NCBI GenBank assembly: GCA_900635465.1
Contig: LR134135.1
Location: 1,240,001 to 1,304,000, forward strand
From: Lelliottia amnigena
Lineage (GTDB): Bacteria; Pseudomonadota; Gammaproteobacteria; Enterobacterales; Enterobacteriaceae
Length of the DNA: 64,000 nucleotides
Direction of reading: 5' to 3'
A program made the translations under genes and the position numbers. The notes below the pieces were generated by a model. That model was not told the DNA's origin. It did not search any database and saw only the letters and a program-made list of their open reading frames with translations. Below are positions 63,396 through 64,000 of the stretch, in pieces (the stretch's first letter is position 1; each line of letters starts with the position of its first letter).

Positions 63396-63633
63396 GGTTC
63401 TGTTTTTCGCGCAGGTTCGCGAGCTGGTGAATACGGACAGTCTCACAGTTGACGCCTCTTTCGAGACCGTCGACGCGCTGCGCGCCCATCTGGCGGCGCA
63501 AAGCGACCGCTGGGCGCTGGCGCTGGAAGAGGGCAAATTACTGGCCGCCGTCAATCAGACGCTGGTGGATTTCAGCCATCCTGTTAATGCGGGTGATGAA
63601 GTGGCGTTTTTCCCGCCAGTGACGGGAGGTTAA
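63388..63633 (+). CDS. moaD: Molybdopterin synthase sulfur carrier subunit
   Basis: An 81-residue ubiquitin-like protein that carries sulfur as a thiocarboxylate on its C-terminal GG (PPVTGG). Partner of MoaE in molybdopterin synthase. The ATG at 63388 lies within the end of moaC and gives the E. coli length. Confidence 0.97.
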   Translation: MIKVLFFAQVRELVNTDSLTVDASFETVDALRAHLAAQSDRWALALEEGKLLAAVNQTLVDFSHPVNAGDEVAFFPPVTGG

Positions 63634-63635
63634 CG

Positions 63636-64000
63636 ATGAGCGACACGCGAATCATTGTCAGCCCCGCGCGGTTTAGCGTCGGAACGGAATACACGTGGCT
63701 TGCAGAGCGCGATGAAGACGGCGCGGTCGTCACCTTTACCGGGAAAGTCCGCAACCATAATTTGGGCGACAGCGTCAAAGCGCTGACGCTTGAGCACTAT
63801 CCGGGAATGACCGAAAAATCGCTGGCCGATATCGTGCAAGAGGCGCGCACGCGCTGGGCGTTGGGGCGTATCACGGTGATTCACCGCATCGGTGAAATGT
63901 GGCCGGGTGAAGAAATTGTCTTTGTTGGCGTCACCAGTTCTCACCGCAGCAGCGCGTTTGAAGCGGGAGAATTTATCATGGATTATCTCAAAACGCGGGC
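63636..64000 (+). CDS. moaE: Molybdopterin synthase catalytic subunit, cut by the window end
   Basis: The first 121 codons of MoaE, which inserts two sulfurs from MoaD into the pterin. The start MSDTRIIVSPARFSVG follows GGGAGG, with GAVVTFTGKVRNHNLGDSV, LEHYPGMTEK and HRIGEMWPGEEIVFVGV in family order, up to MDYLKTRA at the window edge. About 29 codons should remain beyond it. Two bases after moaD. Confidence 0.96.
   Translation, partial: MSDTRIIVSPARFSVGTEYTWLAERDEDGAVVTFTGKVRNHNLGDSVKALTLEHYPGMTEKSLADIVQEARTRWALGRITVIHRIGEMWPGEEIVFVGVTSSHRSSAFEAGEFIMDYLKTR

Overview
The window is a stretch of the main chromosome of a member of the Enterobacteriaceae, most like Enterobacter, Lelliottia, Leclercia or Klebsiella. 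Nearly every protein matches its Escherichia coli counterpart in length and order through the gltA-sdh-suc-cyd-tol-nadA-aroG-gal-mod-bio-uvrB-moa region. Differences from E. coli: a DUF969-DUF979-pcp operon beside nei, a complete histidine-utilisation (hut) locus between ybhC and bioA, an extra ABC ATPase gene between bioD and uvrB, several ERIC repeats, and no sign of abrB/ybgO-type genes, mngRAB, ybhDHIJ or ybhB. No prophage, transposase, CRISPR array or toxin system was found.

Layout. 1-3.3 kb: membrane pair DUF969/DUF979, pyroglutamyl peptidase pcp, and a double-frameshifted nei. 3.4-15.3 kb: the TCA-cycle block, with gltA divergent from sdhCDAB-sucABCD. ERIC elements lie in the leaders of both gltA and sdhC and another lies between sdhB and sucA. 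15.3-19.2 kb: a long regulatory region with a perfect FNR box, then cydAB-cydX-ybgE (cytochrome bd oxidase). 19.3-24.9 kb: ybgC-tolQRAB-pal-cpoB (cell-envelope Tol-Pal machine). 25.0-25.8 kb: a tRNA operon (Lys-Val-Lys-Lys-Lys) with odd spacer repeats. 26.0-31.5 kb: nadA-pnuC with a NadR box, a frameshifted zitB, ybgS, aroG with a TyrR box, and gpmA with a Fur-like box. 31.8-36.3 kb: galETKM with both Gal operators and the CRP site. 36.3-42.4 kb: modF, modE, acrZ, modABC with a ModE box, ybhA. 42.5-44.9 kb: pgl and a frameshifted ybhC. 44.9-51.4 kb: a lambda attB-like site, then hutIGC and hutUH, each with a shared operator motif. 51.4-56.4 kb: bioA and bioBFCD around a BirA operator. 56.4-59.9 kb: an orphan UrtE/LivF-like ATPase, then uvrB with two SOS-box-like palindromes and a pair of DnaA boxes. 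60.1-64 kb: the yvcK-like gene ybhK, then moaABCD and a moaE cut off by the window end, preceded by a ModE box and a Moco riboswitch.

The genes form coherent modules: TCA cycle and aerobic/microaerobic respiration, envelope integrity, NAD and biotin synthesis, galactose and histidine catabolism, and molybdate uptake feeding molybdopterin synthesis. ModE sites with identical 8-8-8 geometry occur before both modA and moaA, linking uptake and cofactor synthesis.

The points most worth a second look are: four single-base indels in three otherwise intact genes (nei twice, zitB, ybhC), which could be assembly errors or recent pseudogenes; a conserved lambda attachment core directly beside the hut locus; the ATPase with a lost signature motif; tRNA-spacer repeats carrying a copied tRNA-Lys tail; and the ERIC elements placed in TCA-gene leaders. 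I did not find a convincing entirely new system.
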